64,000 nucleotides of DNA, taken from assembly GCF_021184025.1 (NCBI RefSeq), contig NZ_CP036537.1, positions 3,844,001 to 3,908,000 of the forward strand. The letters run 5' to 3'. Of this stretch, positions 48,627-56,591 are shown piece by piece; within the stretch, counting starts at the first letter, position 1; every line of letters begins with the position of its first letter. Both the position numbers and the translations under genes were made by a program. This DNA comes from Rhodopseudomonas boonkerdii. Lineage in GTDB: Bacteria; Pseudomonadota; Alphaproteobacteria; Rhizobiales; Xanthobacteraceae. The notes below the pieces were generated by a model. The model ran no database searches. It worked only from the letters and a program-made list of their open reading frames with translations, and was not told where the DNA came from.

Positions 48627-48968
48627 TCAGGCAACCGCCACCGGGGAAGCGTCGTCACTCATCGAATGCGCCAGAATCGCCATCAACAGCCCAGGAAACC
48701 GCTCCTCGATATCGGCTGCCCGCACCGTGTTCTGATGCTCGACGCCCTTTTTGCTGGTCTGGATCAGGCCGGCCTCGCGCAGCACGCGGAAATGGTTGGA
48801 CAGGGTCGATTTGGCGATGGTCGGACATGGCGATGCCGCCGTGCAGGACAGGCAGCCGCTTTCCTGCAGCAGGCCGCGGACGATCTGCAGCCGGATGGGA
48901 TCAGCCAGCGCCGAAAGCACGCCGGACAGCGTGATGTCCCTGGTCGCGGGGTGAACAAACTGAACCAT
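48627..48968 (-). CDS. ArsR-family transcriptional regulator
   Basis: A 113-residue winged-helix repressor. The DNA-binding core covers about residues 14-85 (GVLSALADPIRLQIVRGLL, then KSTLSNHFRVLREAGLIQT). Two cysteines in ESGCLSCTAASPC (~residues 36-48, with a third at the end) could sense metal or redox state. It diverges from the SDR gene, and a near-perfect palindrome lies in the 82-nt gap, so it most likely represses itself and that gene. Confidence 0.88.
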   Translation of the reverse strand: MVQFVHPATRDITLSGVLSALADPIRLQIVRGLLQESGCLSCTAASPCPTIAKSTLSNHFRVLREAGLIQTSKKGVEHQNTVRAADIEERFPGLLMAILAHSMSDDASPVAVA

Positions 48969-48998
48969 AAAAAAGATATAAGTCCCCCCTTGCGATGG

Positions 48999-49029
48999 TT
49001 CAATAGTTCCATATTTCCGAACTACTGAA
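48999..49029. promoter_or_regulatory. palindromic operator between ArsR and SDR genes
   Basis: TTCAATAGTTC (48999-49009) and GAACTACTGAA (49019-49029) are inverted with one mismatch and a 9-nt spacer. ArsR-family regulators bind such palindromes. It lies 30 nt from the ArsR start and 22 nt from the SDR start. Confidence 0.75.
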
Positions 49030-49050
49030 ACATCCTATGGAATCGCAACC

Positions 49051-49803
49051 ATGACCAAGACATTCGAAGGCAAAGTGGCGCTGGTAACCGGCGCCTCGAA
49101 GGGCATCGGCGCCGAGATCGCCATTCAGCTTGCCGCTGCCGGAGCCGCAGTAGGCGTCAACTATGCGTCGAGCAAAGCGGGCGCCGACAAAGTCGTCGGC
49201 ACCATCACCGCCAACGGCGGCAAGGCGATCGCAGTCCACGGGGATCTCGCGTCTCCCGGCGCGGCCACAGCGGTGGTGGCCGAAACGGTCAAGGCATTTG
49301 GGCCGATCGACATCCTCGTGAACAATGCCGGCGTCTACGAATTCGCTCCGCTCGATGGCATCACGGCGGAGCACTTTCACCGCCAATTCGATCTCAACGT
49401 TCTTGGGCTTCTACTGACGTCGCAGGAGGCTGCTCGGCATTTCAATCCGAATGGCGGCAGCATCATCAATATCTCGTCCGGGGTCTCGACCATCGCGCCA
49501 CCGAACTGCGCCGTCTACACCGCCACTAAAGCCTCGGTGGACGCCATCACATCCGTTCTGTCGAAAGAGCTCGCGCCAAGGAAGATCCGCGTCAACGCCG
49601 TCAATCCCGGCATGATCGTCACCGAAGGCGTGGTGTCGGCGGGCTTCCACGAGGGCGACATGCGGAACTGGGTCGAGAGCGTGACACCGCTGGGCCGCGT
49701 CGGCAAGGTCGAGGAGATCGCCTCCGTGGTCGCCTTCCTCGCATCCGACGGAGCCTCCTATGTCACCGGCGAAACCCTCCATGTCACAGGCGGAGCACGA
49801 TAG
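49051..49803 (+). CDS. short-chain dehydrogenase/reductase (FabG-like)
   Basis: A 250-residue SDR with TGASKGIGAEIA (~residues 12-23), NNAGVYEF (~90), the catalytic serine in NISSGVS (~141), and YTATKASVDA (~155, Tyr/Lys). The C-terminal block SDGASYVTGETLHVTGGAR is typical of glucose/3-ketoacyl reductase-like members. It is divergent from an ArsR regulator with a shared palindromic operator, so it is likely induced by the ArsR ligand. Substrate unknown; a detoxification role is more likely than fatty-acid synthesis. Confidence 0.88.
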   Translation: MTKTFEGKVALVTGASKGIGAEIAIQLAAAGAAVGVNYASSKAGADKVVGTITANGGKAIAVHGDLASPGAATAVVAETVKAFGPIDILVNNAGVYEFAPLDGITAEHFHRQFDLNVLGLLLTSQEAARHFNPNGGSIINISSGVSTIAPPNCAVYTATKASVDAITSVLSKELAPRKIRVNAVNPGMIVTEGVVSAGFHEGDMRNWVESVTPLGRVGKVEEIASVVAFLASDGASYVTGETLHVTGGAR

Positions 49804-49852
49804 ACAGAGCACGACGCCACGATACGTAGCGCGCATCGATACGCGATCAACG

Positions 49853-49884
49853 ACAAAGCCCCGGAGCGGTACCGGGGCTTTGTT
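49853..49884. terminator. bidirectional intrinsic terminator
   Basis: AAAGCCCCGG and CCGGGGCTTT form a 10-bp stem around a 7-nt loop, with TTTG after it on the plus strand. It lies between the convergent SDR and DUF4142 genes. Confidence 0.85.
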
Positions 49885-49904
49885 TGCAAACTCGAGCCGT
49901 CGCT

Positions 49905-50501
49905 TTACTTCGCGCCATAGGGCGCGGGGGTTGCACGGTTCGGCACAGCGCCAACCGTCGCGCCGCGCCGCTTGTTTTCAAGCTGCTGGGCCATTTCGAG
50001 ATGATGGCGGAGAGCCGGAAGCGTCTTGCCGGCCCAGTCCTTCAGCTTGGCATTGTCCCCGCCTTTCGAATATCGCTCAAATAGCGACACGGCATCTTCG
50101 TGAGCTGCCACTTGCATCGGATCATAGGTCGCGGCGAACTCGTCCGGCTTGGCGTTGTTCAGCTTGTCGAGCTTCGATTGCGACGATGAATTGAGCGCTG
50201 TGGGCAATTCAGCCTTCACTGCGCCGCTATCGATCAACTGCTTGATCTCGGCAGACGTCTTCGTGTGGTCCGTAATCATCTGCGTGGCAAAATTTTTCTC
50301 GTCAGCATTGCCCTTTTGCCGAGCGATCTTGGCGGCTGCGATTTCCAGCATGTCGCTGTTCGCGGCTTCGGTAACGAAGTCCTGCGTCTTCGGTGCAATG
50401 CCGAGCGTGGAATTCACGCCGGTTTTTTCACCGACGGATTGTGCGATCACGGGTCCGGAAAGGATCGTGGTCGCAGCGAGAATGATGACGAGTTTCTTCA
50501 T
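49905..50501 (-). CDS. DUF4142 secreted protein
   Basis: A 198-residue periplasmic or outer-membrane-associated protein of the DUF4142 family (ferritin-like helical fold). The signal peptide is MKKLVIILAATTILSGPVIA (residues 1-20). The domain covers about residues 38-180, with DFVTEAANSDMLEIAAAKIA cut at 20 residues and NFATQMITDHTKT, the usual helix pattern. Start ATG 50501. The function of the family is unknown; links to stress and exopolysaccharide have been proposed. The tail after residue 182 is proline/alanine-rich. Confidence 0.88.
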   Translation of the reverse strand: MKKLVIILAATTILSGPVIAQSVGEKTGVNSTLGIAPKTQDFVTEAANSDMLEIAAAKIARQKGNADEKNFATQMITDHTKTSAEIKQLIDSGAVKAELPTALNSSSQSKLDKLNNAKPDEFAATYDPMQVAAHEDAVSLFERYSKGGDNAKLKDWAGKTLPALRHHLEMAQQLENKRRGATVGAVPNRATPAPYGAK

Positions 50502-50732
50502 GGCCGTTGTCCTTGGCGTGTGTCCCGCGAAGCGCTTCGCGATATGGGCTTTGCTCGGACACAACTTGAAGACTCCTGCGACGTTCCATCGCACCGCGCC
50601 GCCTCTCATCAAGCGGCCCACTGCCGGCCGCCCCCTTGCCGCCGCATTTTCTTCAGTTTCGGTTCACCCTCGGCACGTAATTCTCTCATGTTGGTCGATG
50701 ACACACATTGGCCTCGAGCTAGGAGAACGCCC

Positions 50733-51008
50733 GTGAACAAATTTGCTTTTGCCATTGCCGCTGCTGCCACGATTGGTCTGGCTGCGCTGGCCTCGCCCGC
50801 TTCGGCGACGACGATCGCCATCGACAAGGCCAATGTAGCTGCGCCGATCACGGACTTCTCTTCGCAGCATCGTCACTATCACGGCCGCCCTCATCACGCT
50901 GGCCGCCCGACCGTCATTCGTCGCGGTCCGGTCTGTACCGTGCGCACCGTGGTGAAGCGTGGCCATCACGGCCGCCGCATCGTCGAGAAGGTTCGCATCT
51001 GCCGCTAA
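50733..51008 (+). CDS. small secreted basic His-rich protein
   Basis: A 91-residue protein of unknown function. GTG 50733 follows AGGAG. A signal peptide (MNKFAFAIAAAATIGLAALA, cut near SPASA) precedes a short acidic segment, PITDFSSQ, a His/Arg/Gly stretch (HRHYHGRPHHAGRP, ~residues 56-69) that could bind metal, and a C-terminal core TVIRRGPVCTVRTVVKRG ending VRICR. Two cysteines may form a disulfide. A broken paralogue lies at 48289-48537. It has its own terminator. Confidence 0.8.
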   Translation: MNKFAFAIAAAATIGLAALASPASATTIAIDKANVAAPITDFSSQHRHYHGRPHHAGRPTVIRRGPVCTVRTVVKRGHHGRRIVEKVRICR

Positions 51009-51030
51009 GCGCCGGATAGCGACAGACACC

Positions 51031-51063
51031 AAGGGCGGCGCAATCATGCGTCGCCTTTTTCAA
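51031..51063 (+). terminator. intrinsic terminator of the small secreted protein gene
   Basis: AAGGGCGGCGCA and TGCGTCGCCTTTTT form a stem with one G-T pair and a 4-nt loop, then a T run. Confidence 0.8.
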
Positions 51064-51071
51064 TCAGTCGC

Positions 51072-51455
51072 TCACTCGTCGTTCTGCTCCGGCCCAGGCG
51101 TCATGTGCGGCATCGAGTGACTTTGCAGGCGCTCCGGCTCCGATGGCTGCATGCGGTCACGTGTCAGTGCCTGGCCGCGGGTGACCTGGTTCGGAGCTAT
51201 GGCTTCGGGCGGAAAGAACACATTGTAGCAGGCCCGGCTCAGCTGCGGCCCAGCGTCCCGCAGACAATTTTCGACACGCTTTTCGTCAGGCATCGCCATC
51301 GCGCAGAGGCGGAACGCATCTGGCGTACAGGCTTCGCGCTGCGCCTCGGTGCCGGCGGCGAAAACAACTGACGGTATCCAAATCATCGAGGCCAGTGACG
51401 CAATCGTGCCGACTGTGTGCGGAAAGATCCGGCGAGGTATGGGCGAGAGAGCCAT
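51072..51455 (-). CDS. secreted conserved hypothetical protein with four cysteines
   Basis: A 127-residue protein. A signal-like hydrophobic segment (TIASLASMIWIPSVVFAAG) precedes EAQREACTPDAFRLCAMAMP (20 residues) and later NCLRDAGPQLSRACYNVF. The four cysteines form a C-x7-C...C-x9-C arrangement common in short periplasmic proteins of bradyrhizobia. The proline/methionine-rich C-terminus ends TPGPEQNDE. I start at ATG 51455; the ribosome site is weak and the frame is open to 51551. Function unknown. Confidence 0.7.
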   Translation of the reverse strand: MALSPIPRRIFPHTVGTIASLASMIWIPSVVFAAGTEAQREACTPDAFRLCAMAMPDEKRVENCLRDAGPQLSRACYNVFFPPEAIAPNQVTRGQALTRDRMQPSEPERLQSHSMPHMTPGPEQNDE

Positions 51456-51588
51456 CTTGCGATCCCATGTTGCGACAACATGACAGATCAAGCAGCGGAC
51501 CGCCCTGCGGTTCCGCACAGCAACAAAACGGGTTGAGGAAAGTTCAGGCAACCATCATCTGCATCGCAGACGATCGGATGCAATGCAC

Positions 51589-52731
51589 TCAGTCGAGCTT
51601 GGCGACGACGACAATGCGCTTCACTTCACCGCGGCGATAGGCCTGGATGAACTTGTCGTATTCCTTGAACGAAATGCAGCCGTTGGAGTCGCCGTTCGGA
51701 CCGAGCAGATAGCTGTGGGTCAAAAGACCGTTGCGGCCGTAAATCGCGCTCTCGCCGCCAAGCGGCGTCATGCGCAGGGCGGGAACGCCGTGAAACAGGG
51801 CTTCGCGCGGCTTGAGATCGTAGATGTGCGGAGGGGTGACGCCGCGCATGCGCTCATGGGCATAGGCTGGATTGTCCATGCGCGAGCCCAGGCCGGAATG
51901 CGCCTCGAGCTTGGTGCCATCCGGCATGTAAACGCGCTTGGCAGTGATATCATAGACCGCGGTCAGACGGTCCATCTCGCCCGGTTGATCGGCTGCCGGC
52001 TCGGCATCCTGGCCGTTCGGCAGTACGCCCCCATCATGACCGGCATAAGCAAGCATGGGGCCGCTCTTCGGCTTATCGCCGCCGAACAGCTTTTCGAAAA
52101 TGTTGAGATTGGCGTTCTTCGGCTGTGAGGCCAGCGCCATGCGGGCGCGCTGCACCAGCGCATCATGGCTGTAGGGCCCGCCCTTCGGCGTCGGGGCCTG
52201 CGCCACACGCGAGGACTGGCCCTGCTCGTTCTGTGCCGTTGCCGGCGCATCCTGCGGACGCACGGCCGGCATCGGGATGCTGGCAATCAGCTGCTTCACC
52301 GTCGGCGACGGCTGCATCAGGGCGACTTCCTGCGGCTTCACCGCAGGCGCCGGCACGGTCGGCTCGTCGGCCACGCGGCGGGCGAAGCGATCAGGCGCAG
52401 CGCCCATCGAATTCGGCGCGAACCAGGCGACCTCACGATCCTGCTTGGGCGCAGCCATCGGCGCGGAGCCGGCGAGCGGAGCGCGGCGTGCGGGCTCGAA
52501 GCGGTCGGAGAAATTAGCGTTGGGCTCGGCGCGAGCGATACGCTGGTTGAAGCGTTCGGCGAAGGTCGAGGAGGACACGCCGGCATCAGGCGTCAGGCTT
52601 GCGGTGACCATCGACGGCTCGATGTCGCTGCCGTGGAAGAGTTTACCGGCGAGCGTCCATCCGCCGGTGAGTGCGACGGCAGCCAATGCGGCGCCGGCCC
52701 AGAAGAACGTACGAGAATTCGAGTGCGACAT
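51589..52731 (-). CDS. DUF2778 (L,D-transpeptidase-like, tlde1-type) envelope protein
   Basis: A 380-residue protein with one N-terminal membrane helix (about residues 7-27, FFWAGAALAAVALTGGWTLA), a long proline/alanine-rich linker (~30-240), and a C-terminal DUF2778 domain. That domain holds AHSGLGSRMDNP, TPPHIYDLKPREALFHGVPA (20 residues) and LGPNGDSNGCISFKEYDKF, with the Cys of SNGC and nearby His/Ser resembling the L,D-transpeptidase site. It may act on peptidoglycan in the periplasm. I use ATG 52731; ATG 52800 or 52815 is possible. Tlde1 effectors have the same domain, but there is no secretion-system context here. Confidence 0.8.
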   Translation of the reverse strand: MSHSNSRTFFWAGAALAAVALTGGWTLAGKLFHGSDIEPSMVTASLTPDAGVSSSTFAERFNQRIARAEPNANFSDRFEPARRAPLAGSAPMAAPKQDREVAWFAPNSMGAAPDRFARRVADEPTVPAPAVKPQEVALMQPSPTVKQLIASIPMPAVRPQDAPATAQNEQGQSSRVAQAPTPKGGPYSHDALVQRARMALASQPKNANLNIFEKLFGGDKPKSGPMLAYAGHDGGVLPNGQDAEPAADQPGEMDRLTAVYDITAKRVYMPDGTKLEAHSGLGSRMDNPAYAHERMRGVTPPHIYDLKPREALFHGVPALRMTPLGGESAIYGRNGLLTHSYLLGPNGDSNGCISFKEYDKFIQAYRRGEVKRIVVVAKLD

Positions 52732-53192
52732 CGTGTTCGACACTGCTCGGCCTTGGCGAGAGGGCGCTTGAGAATTCAACGCACGTCTACGGTTACTCAT
52801 ACGCCTGGCGTCCACACAAAATGACTGCGCGTCCTGCGAGCGATGCGCCGGCGGATTACAAAATCCACGGCAGCAATCCCGCAGGAATGCGGAGCGCCAT
52901 TAAGGCGAGTTTTAGTTAAATGCGGATTAATCGGATCGTCCCCACCAAGTCCCCATTGCGCTCTAAGAGCCTGCCAATCATGGCCTTTTTGCGTGCCCGT
53001 TGGCAAGATTTCACCTCTTGATGACAGCTTTTTTTGCCGTCCCTTTTCGGGACGATAGGCGGCGGCCCGAGCGGTCCACCGACCGTTCTTGGGGGAAGAT
53101 TAGGACCGCCAGCTTGCCGGGGACTGGTCTGCCGCGGCGCCCGCGCGGGCGCCATCGCGGCGCCCGCCGGCCGTCTTAAACTTCGGTAATCA
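52732..53192. other. 461-nt intergenic region
   Basis: Between DUF2778 and DUF899 genes, this holds two hairpins: CGTCCC-TTTT-CGGGACG (53039-53055, approximate) and GCGGCGCCCG-CGCGGGCGCC (53134-53153). The latter lies after the DUF899 stop on the minus strand and may weakly terminate it. No gene was found. Confidence 0.45.
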
Positions 53193-53891
53193 TTAATATT
53201 TCAGCTTCGGATACCAGTCGGTTCCACGGCCTTCCGGGGTGCAATCGAGGACGGTCCAGATCGGCATCAGATCGGGGGCGCCGCGCGGATCCTGACCGGG
53301 ATCGGCGGTCGCGCCGCTCATTTCACCGGCCCAGAAATGCCGGATCCGACCATCCCGGCGGGTGAAAATATTGAAGGCGGCATCGTCCCCGCCGTCCTTG
53401 GTCAGCCCGAAATAGTCGCGACTGAAGTTGCCGGAGATGTCCGAGAACAACGGCAGGTGGTGCCAGCCGCGCTCGCGCTTGAAGGCCGTGAGTCGTTCGA
53501 TGGGCGAACGCGCGATCACGGCCAGCGCGACCCGCTGGAGAATGTCGGGCACCTCGCCGTCCCAGGCAGACAGCAGTGACGTGCACATCGGACAGGGCCG
53601 CTCTCGCTGCGGACCGAACATGTAGGAGTAAGTGACAAGAGTCTGCTTGTCGCCGAACAAGCCTTCGAACGACACCGGCCCGCTCTCGCCGATGAACTGA
53701 TAGTTCGCAGTCACCTCGCCGCCATCAGGCAAAGCGCGACGAAGCGCGGCGACCCGCTCGATATGACGGCGCAGCTCGATCTCCTCGATCAGCAATGCGT
53801 TGCGGGCGGAGCGGTAATCCGCGCTCTCGTTGGGGAAACGGTAGGTGTTCGATTTCACGAGTTCGGCAGCGGGGATCAGGGAACCGGTCAT
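53193..53891 (-). CDS. DUF899 thioredoxin-fold protein
   Basis: A 232-residue protein of the DUF899 (predicted dithiol-disulfide isomerase/thioredoxin-like) family. Landmarks are FEGLFGDKQTLVTYSYMFGP shown to 20 residues (~75-94), then RPCPMCTSLLSAWDG with a C-x2-C active-site-like motif (~98-112). ATG 53891 has GGAGG 8 nt upstream, and the frame is open to 54020. It diverges from the DUF6886 gene with a 127-nt gap. The reaction is not known. Confidence 0.85.
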   Translation of the reverse strand: MTGSLIPAAELVKSNTYRFPNESADYRSARNALLIEEIELRRHIERVAALRRALPDGGEVTANYQFIGESGPVSFEGLFGDKQTLVTYSYMFGPQRERPCPMCTSLLSAWDGEVPDILQRVALAVIARSPIERLTAFKRERGWHHLPLFSDISGNFSRDYFGLTKDGGDDAAFNIFTRRDGRIRHFWAGEMSGATADPGQDPRGAPDLMPIWTVLDCTPEGRGTDWYPKLKY

Positions 53892-54018
53892 GACGTATCC
53901 TCCGTGAGTTTGATGAAGCGCGCGTGAGTACAAGACGCTCCGGAACCGGCGATGCCGACAGGGTCCCAGAAGATTCAAGAGATTGACGGCTCCGCGCACG
54001 CTCCTGCATGAATGACGC

Positions 54019-54576
54019 ATGCGCCTGTTTCACTTCAGCGACCGCAACGACATCGAAGTCTTCATGCCGCTCCCGGTCGAAACGCCGGTGCAGCGGCCGC
54101 ATGAGCAAGAATGGCTCAACGGACCGCTGGTCTGGGCGATCGATGACTGGCATCAAGCAATGTATCTGTTTCCGCGCGACTGCCCGCGCGTGCTCGTCTG
54201 GCCCGTGGAAACGACAACGCCAGAATATCTGGCGGCCTACAAGAAGATGACCTCCTGCCGGATGGTCGCGCATATCGAACTTGGATGGCTGGACCGCCTG
54301 TCTCACGCCACCATCTATCGCTACGAGTTCGCGGCCGATGGATTTAAATCGTTGGACGATGCGGGCATGTGGGTGTCGCCATCGCCAATGATGCCTGTGA
54401 ATGTCGAGCGCATCGACAATATGGAAAAAGCCTTGAGCGACGCCGGCGTGGAGCTCCGCGTATTGCCGTCGCTGACGACTCTGGAGCCGCTGTGGGAAAC
54501 ATCGCTCCATGTCAGCGGCATCGGTCTCAGCCGTGCGAAGGACCGACCAATCACACTGCCGCGCCCTGTAAATTAG
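54019..54576 (+). CDS. DUF6886-like hypothetical protein
   Basis: A 185-residue soluble protein of unknown function. Landmarks are MRLFHFSDRNDIEVFMPLP at the start, QEWLNGPLVWAIDDWHQAMY (20 residues, ~33-52), YLFPRDCPRVLVW (~52-64) and VAHIELGWLDRLSHATIYRY (~85-104). I believe this is the DUF6886 family, from memory of the FSD...RP...EWLNGPLVWAID pattern. It has no membrane spans or signal peptide and diverges from the DUF899 gene. Confidence 0.7.
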   Translation: MRLFHFSDRNDIEVFMPLPVETPVQRPHEQEWLNGPLVWAIDDWHQAMYLFPRDCPRVLVWPVETTTPEYLAAYKKMTSCRMVAHIELGWLDRLSHATIYRYEFAADGFKSLDDAGMWVSPSPMMPVNVERIDNMEKALSDAGVELRVLPSLTTLEPLWETSLHVSGIGLSRAKDRPITLPRPVN

Positions 54577-54586
54577 CGCTGCGCTT

Positions 54587-54768
54587 TCTTCTCCCTCCCC
54601 CAAGCGTGGCGCAGCCACGCGCCGTGGGGAGGGTGGCGCGAGCCTGACGAAGCGAAGCTTCGTTGGGGCGAGTGACGGGTGGGGTCTCTCACCAAGATAG
54701 GACGTCACATGGGCGCCCCACCCCGGCCCTCCCCACTGCGCGGCTTCGCCGCTTGAGAGGGAGAACTA
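54587..54768. repeat. long palindromic repeat, CTCCCTCCCC type
   Basis: CTCCCTCCCCCAAGCG at one end and CTTGAGAGGGAGAA at the other frame inner pairs GTGGCGCAGCCACGC, GAAGCGAAGCTTCGTT and GACGGGTGGGG/CCCCACCC. It begins just after the DUF6886 stop. Such elements usually occur in many copies in bradyrhizobial genomes. Confidence 0.75.
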
Positions 54769-55399
54769 CTCTCGGCGCGTCGCTGCTATGCGAATGTCAA
54801 ACAGCCCCGTGATGTCCTGAACCCATGCGATCCCGTTCTCGCGGCGCTTGCGCGCCCGAGGTGTGAGCATTCCTTTCACCCTCTCCTTAAAAGAGGGCGC
54901 ACGGAACGCCGGGTGCCCAAAGCACCCATGGCCTGTGCGCTTGATGCGGTCGTCCGCATGGAATGCGCCCAGGACTTCCGGAGACCCCAGGCAAGTGCCC
55001 AGCGTTCCGCGCGCGATGGTGCTTCCGGTTGCTTCGTGCTCTCCCGGGTGCTGACTGGTCACCCTCGGTTGAGTGTGTTTCTCAAGGCCGGTTGACCTGA
55101 GAACCCTCCACCTTCGTGCCTCTGAGGCACGGGACGGCACGACTTGGCCGGCGCTCGCGGCGTCGTCATCAGCGCTTCCGGATCGCAACTCACAGCACCT
55201 CTCGGCACCGCCCTGTCACGCCCTTCCCCGCCTGACGCCTAAGAGCGTCACCGCATCCCACCTCGCAGATCGTGACGATCGCGAACCACCCCTCTCAGTG
55301 AGGCGGGACGGGATGGATAATAATCCTTTACGGAAAATCGTCAAGCACAAATCGTGAACATTTTCCCATGGCTGCTTGCGGCATCACCCGCGTTGACTC
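54769..55399. other. non-coding, hairpin-rich stretch; possible structured RNA or decayed repeat
   Basis: About 630 bases without a convincing gene. Open frames exist on both strands (for example 54766-55188 minus), but they lack codon bias or recognised domains. Local hairpins include GGGTGCCCAAAGCACCC (54911-54927), GTGCCTCTGAGGCAC (55117-55131), GATCGTGACGATC (55268-55280) and CGCCTAAGAGCG. Sequence of this kind is often annotated as tiny hypothetical proteins in relatives, which I recall but cannot verify. Confidence 0.45.
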
Positions 55400-55440
55400 C
55401 CGAACTAATCATGGATACTAGATATCCATGATTAGTTCGG
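55400..55440. promoter_or_regulatory. perfect palindromic operator upstream of rrf2 gene
   Basis: CCGAACTAATCATGGATA and TATCCATGATTAGTTCGG are 18-bp perfect inverted repeats 5 nt apart. The right arm reaches the ribosome site (GGAG at 55439-55442) of the Rrf2 gene, so binding would block its own expression. Confidence 0.85.
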
Positions 55441-55450
55441 AGCTGCCTCG

Positions 55451-55954
55451 GTGAAGATGAGCGATGGTGTCGAGCAGGCCATTCACAGCGTGGCCATGAT
55501 GGCCGGGCTGACGGCTGACGGCGTGCTCTCCGCAGCGGCGCTCGCGGAATATCACGGCGTCTCCACCAGCTATCTGCTGAAGCATCTGCAGGCCTTGTCG
55601 GGCGCCGGCATCGTGGTCACCAAGCCGGGTCCGACCGGCGGCTATCGTCTCGCCCGTGCGCCCAGGGAGATCACGCTGCTCGATGTGGTGCTGGCGATCG
55701 AGGGACCCGCTCCAGCCTTCCGGTGCGCCGAGATCCGCCAGCGCGGCCCCAATCCGCTGCCGGGCAAGCCGAAGATGCCGTGCTCGATCAATGCCGCGAT
55801 GCTGCGCGCCGAGCGCATCTATCGCAGCGAACTCGCGAAGGTCACCCTCGCCGACGTGCTCGGCGACCTCCGCATCAAGGACGAGGACGGCGCCATCGCC
55901 GCACGTGGCTGCGCCTTTCTCGAACTCAACGAACGGCGCCGCAGCGCCAACTGA
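55451..55954 (+). CDS. Rrf2-family transcriptional regulator
   Basis: A 167-residue winged-helix regulator. The N-terminal HTH (~residues 8-75) has YHGVSTSYLLKHLQALSGAG (20 residues) and the wing KPGPTGGYRLAR. Cysteines at FRCAEI, MPCSIN and RGCAF (~residues 91, 109, 151) could hold an iron-sulfur cluster or sense redox state, though spacing differs from IscR/NsrR. I prefer GTG 55451, with GGAG 8 nt upstream, over ATG 55457. An 18-bp palindrome overlaps the ribosome site. It is followed 28 nt later by the AhpD-like gene. Confidence 0.88.
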   Translation: MKMSDGVEQAIHSVAMMAGLTADGVLSAAALAEYHGVSTSYLLKHLQALSGAGIVVTKPGPTGGYRLARAPREITLLDVVLAIEGPAPAFRCAEIRQRGPNPLPGKPKMPCSINAAMLRAERIYRSELAKVTLADVLGDLRIKDEDGAIAARGCAFLELNERRRSAN

Positions 55955-55982
55955 TTTCCCCGCCAACTTGAGAGAGACCGTC

Positions 55983-56444
55983 ATGCAACCGCGCATCAAC
56001 TTCGCCAAGGCTTCCCCCGACTCTTACAAGGCTGTCGCAGCACTCGATCGCTATGTGGTGAAAGAGAGCGGCCTCGACGCTGCAATCATTCACCTCATCA
56101 AGCTGCGCGCATCGATCATCAATGGCTGCGCCTATTGCGTCGACATGCATGTGAAAGAGTCGCGTCACGACGGACTCAGCGAGCAATGGATCAATCTGAT
56201 GTCGGTATGGCGGGAATCGACCGTCTATACGCCGCGCGAACGCGCGCTGCTCGGCTGGGTCGATGCGGTGACACTGATCGCCCAGACCCAGGCGCCGGAC
56301 GACGCCTATGACGAACTCCGCAAACACTTCTCGGAAGACGAAAGCGTGAAGATCACCACCGCCATCGGCGCCATCAATGTGTGGAACAGAATCGCCGTTG
56401 CCTTCCGCATCCCGCATCCAGTCGATGCGAAAGCCGCAGCTTGA
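55983..56444 (+). CDS. AhpD-like carboxymuconolactone decarboxylase family protein
   Basis: A 153-residue all-helical protein of the CMD/AhpD family. The active-site segment is NGCAYCVDMHVKES (~residues 48-61), with the C-x2-C and downstream His that reduce peroxides in AhpD. Other family features are LLGWVDAVTLIA (~86-97) and NVWNRIAVAFRIPHP near the end. It probably acts as an alkylhydroperoxidase. Regulation by the upstream Rrf2 protein is strongly suggested by gene order and the palindrome. Confidence 0.9.
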   Translation: MQPRINFAKASPDSYKAVAALDRYVVKESGLDAAIIHLIKLRASIINGCAYCVDMHVKESRHDGLSEQWINLMSVWRESTVYTPRERALLGWVDAVTLIAQTQAPDDAYDELRKHFSEDESVKITTAIGAINVWNRIAVAFRIPHPVDAKAAA

Positions 56445-56454
56445 TCACATCTTT

Positions 56455-56490
56455 GTAGGGTGGGCAAAGGCGCAAAGCGCCGTGCCCACC
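56455..56490. repeat. palindromic repeat, GTAGGGTGGGCAAAG type (partial copy)
   Basis: GTAGGGTGGGCAAAGGCGCA followed by AAGCGCCGTGCCCACC forms a short copy of the repeat at 34283-34371, truncated on the right. Confidence 0.75.
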
Positions 56491-56591
56491 ATCAAGTGAT
56501 GTGCATGCGATGGTAGATCCGTTATTTCTCACGCGCCCTTGGCGCCGGCGACAGTCTCGCGGCTGGCGACGCTGCCGTTCTTCTGGCTGCG

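Noticed and set aside
48060..49028. 322-codon plus-strand frame over the AT-rich gene start, the pseudogene and the ArsR gene
   Set aside because: It crosses three unrelated elements in other frames and has no family similarity.
54766..55188. 140-codon minus-strand protein in the hairpin-rich region
   Set aside because: No recognisable domain or convincing ribosome site; several overlapping frames are equally open, as expected for non-coding GC-rich DNA.
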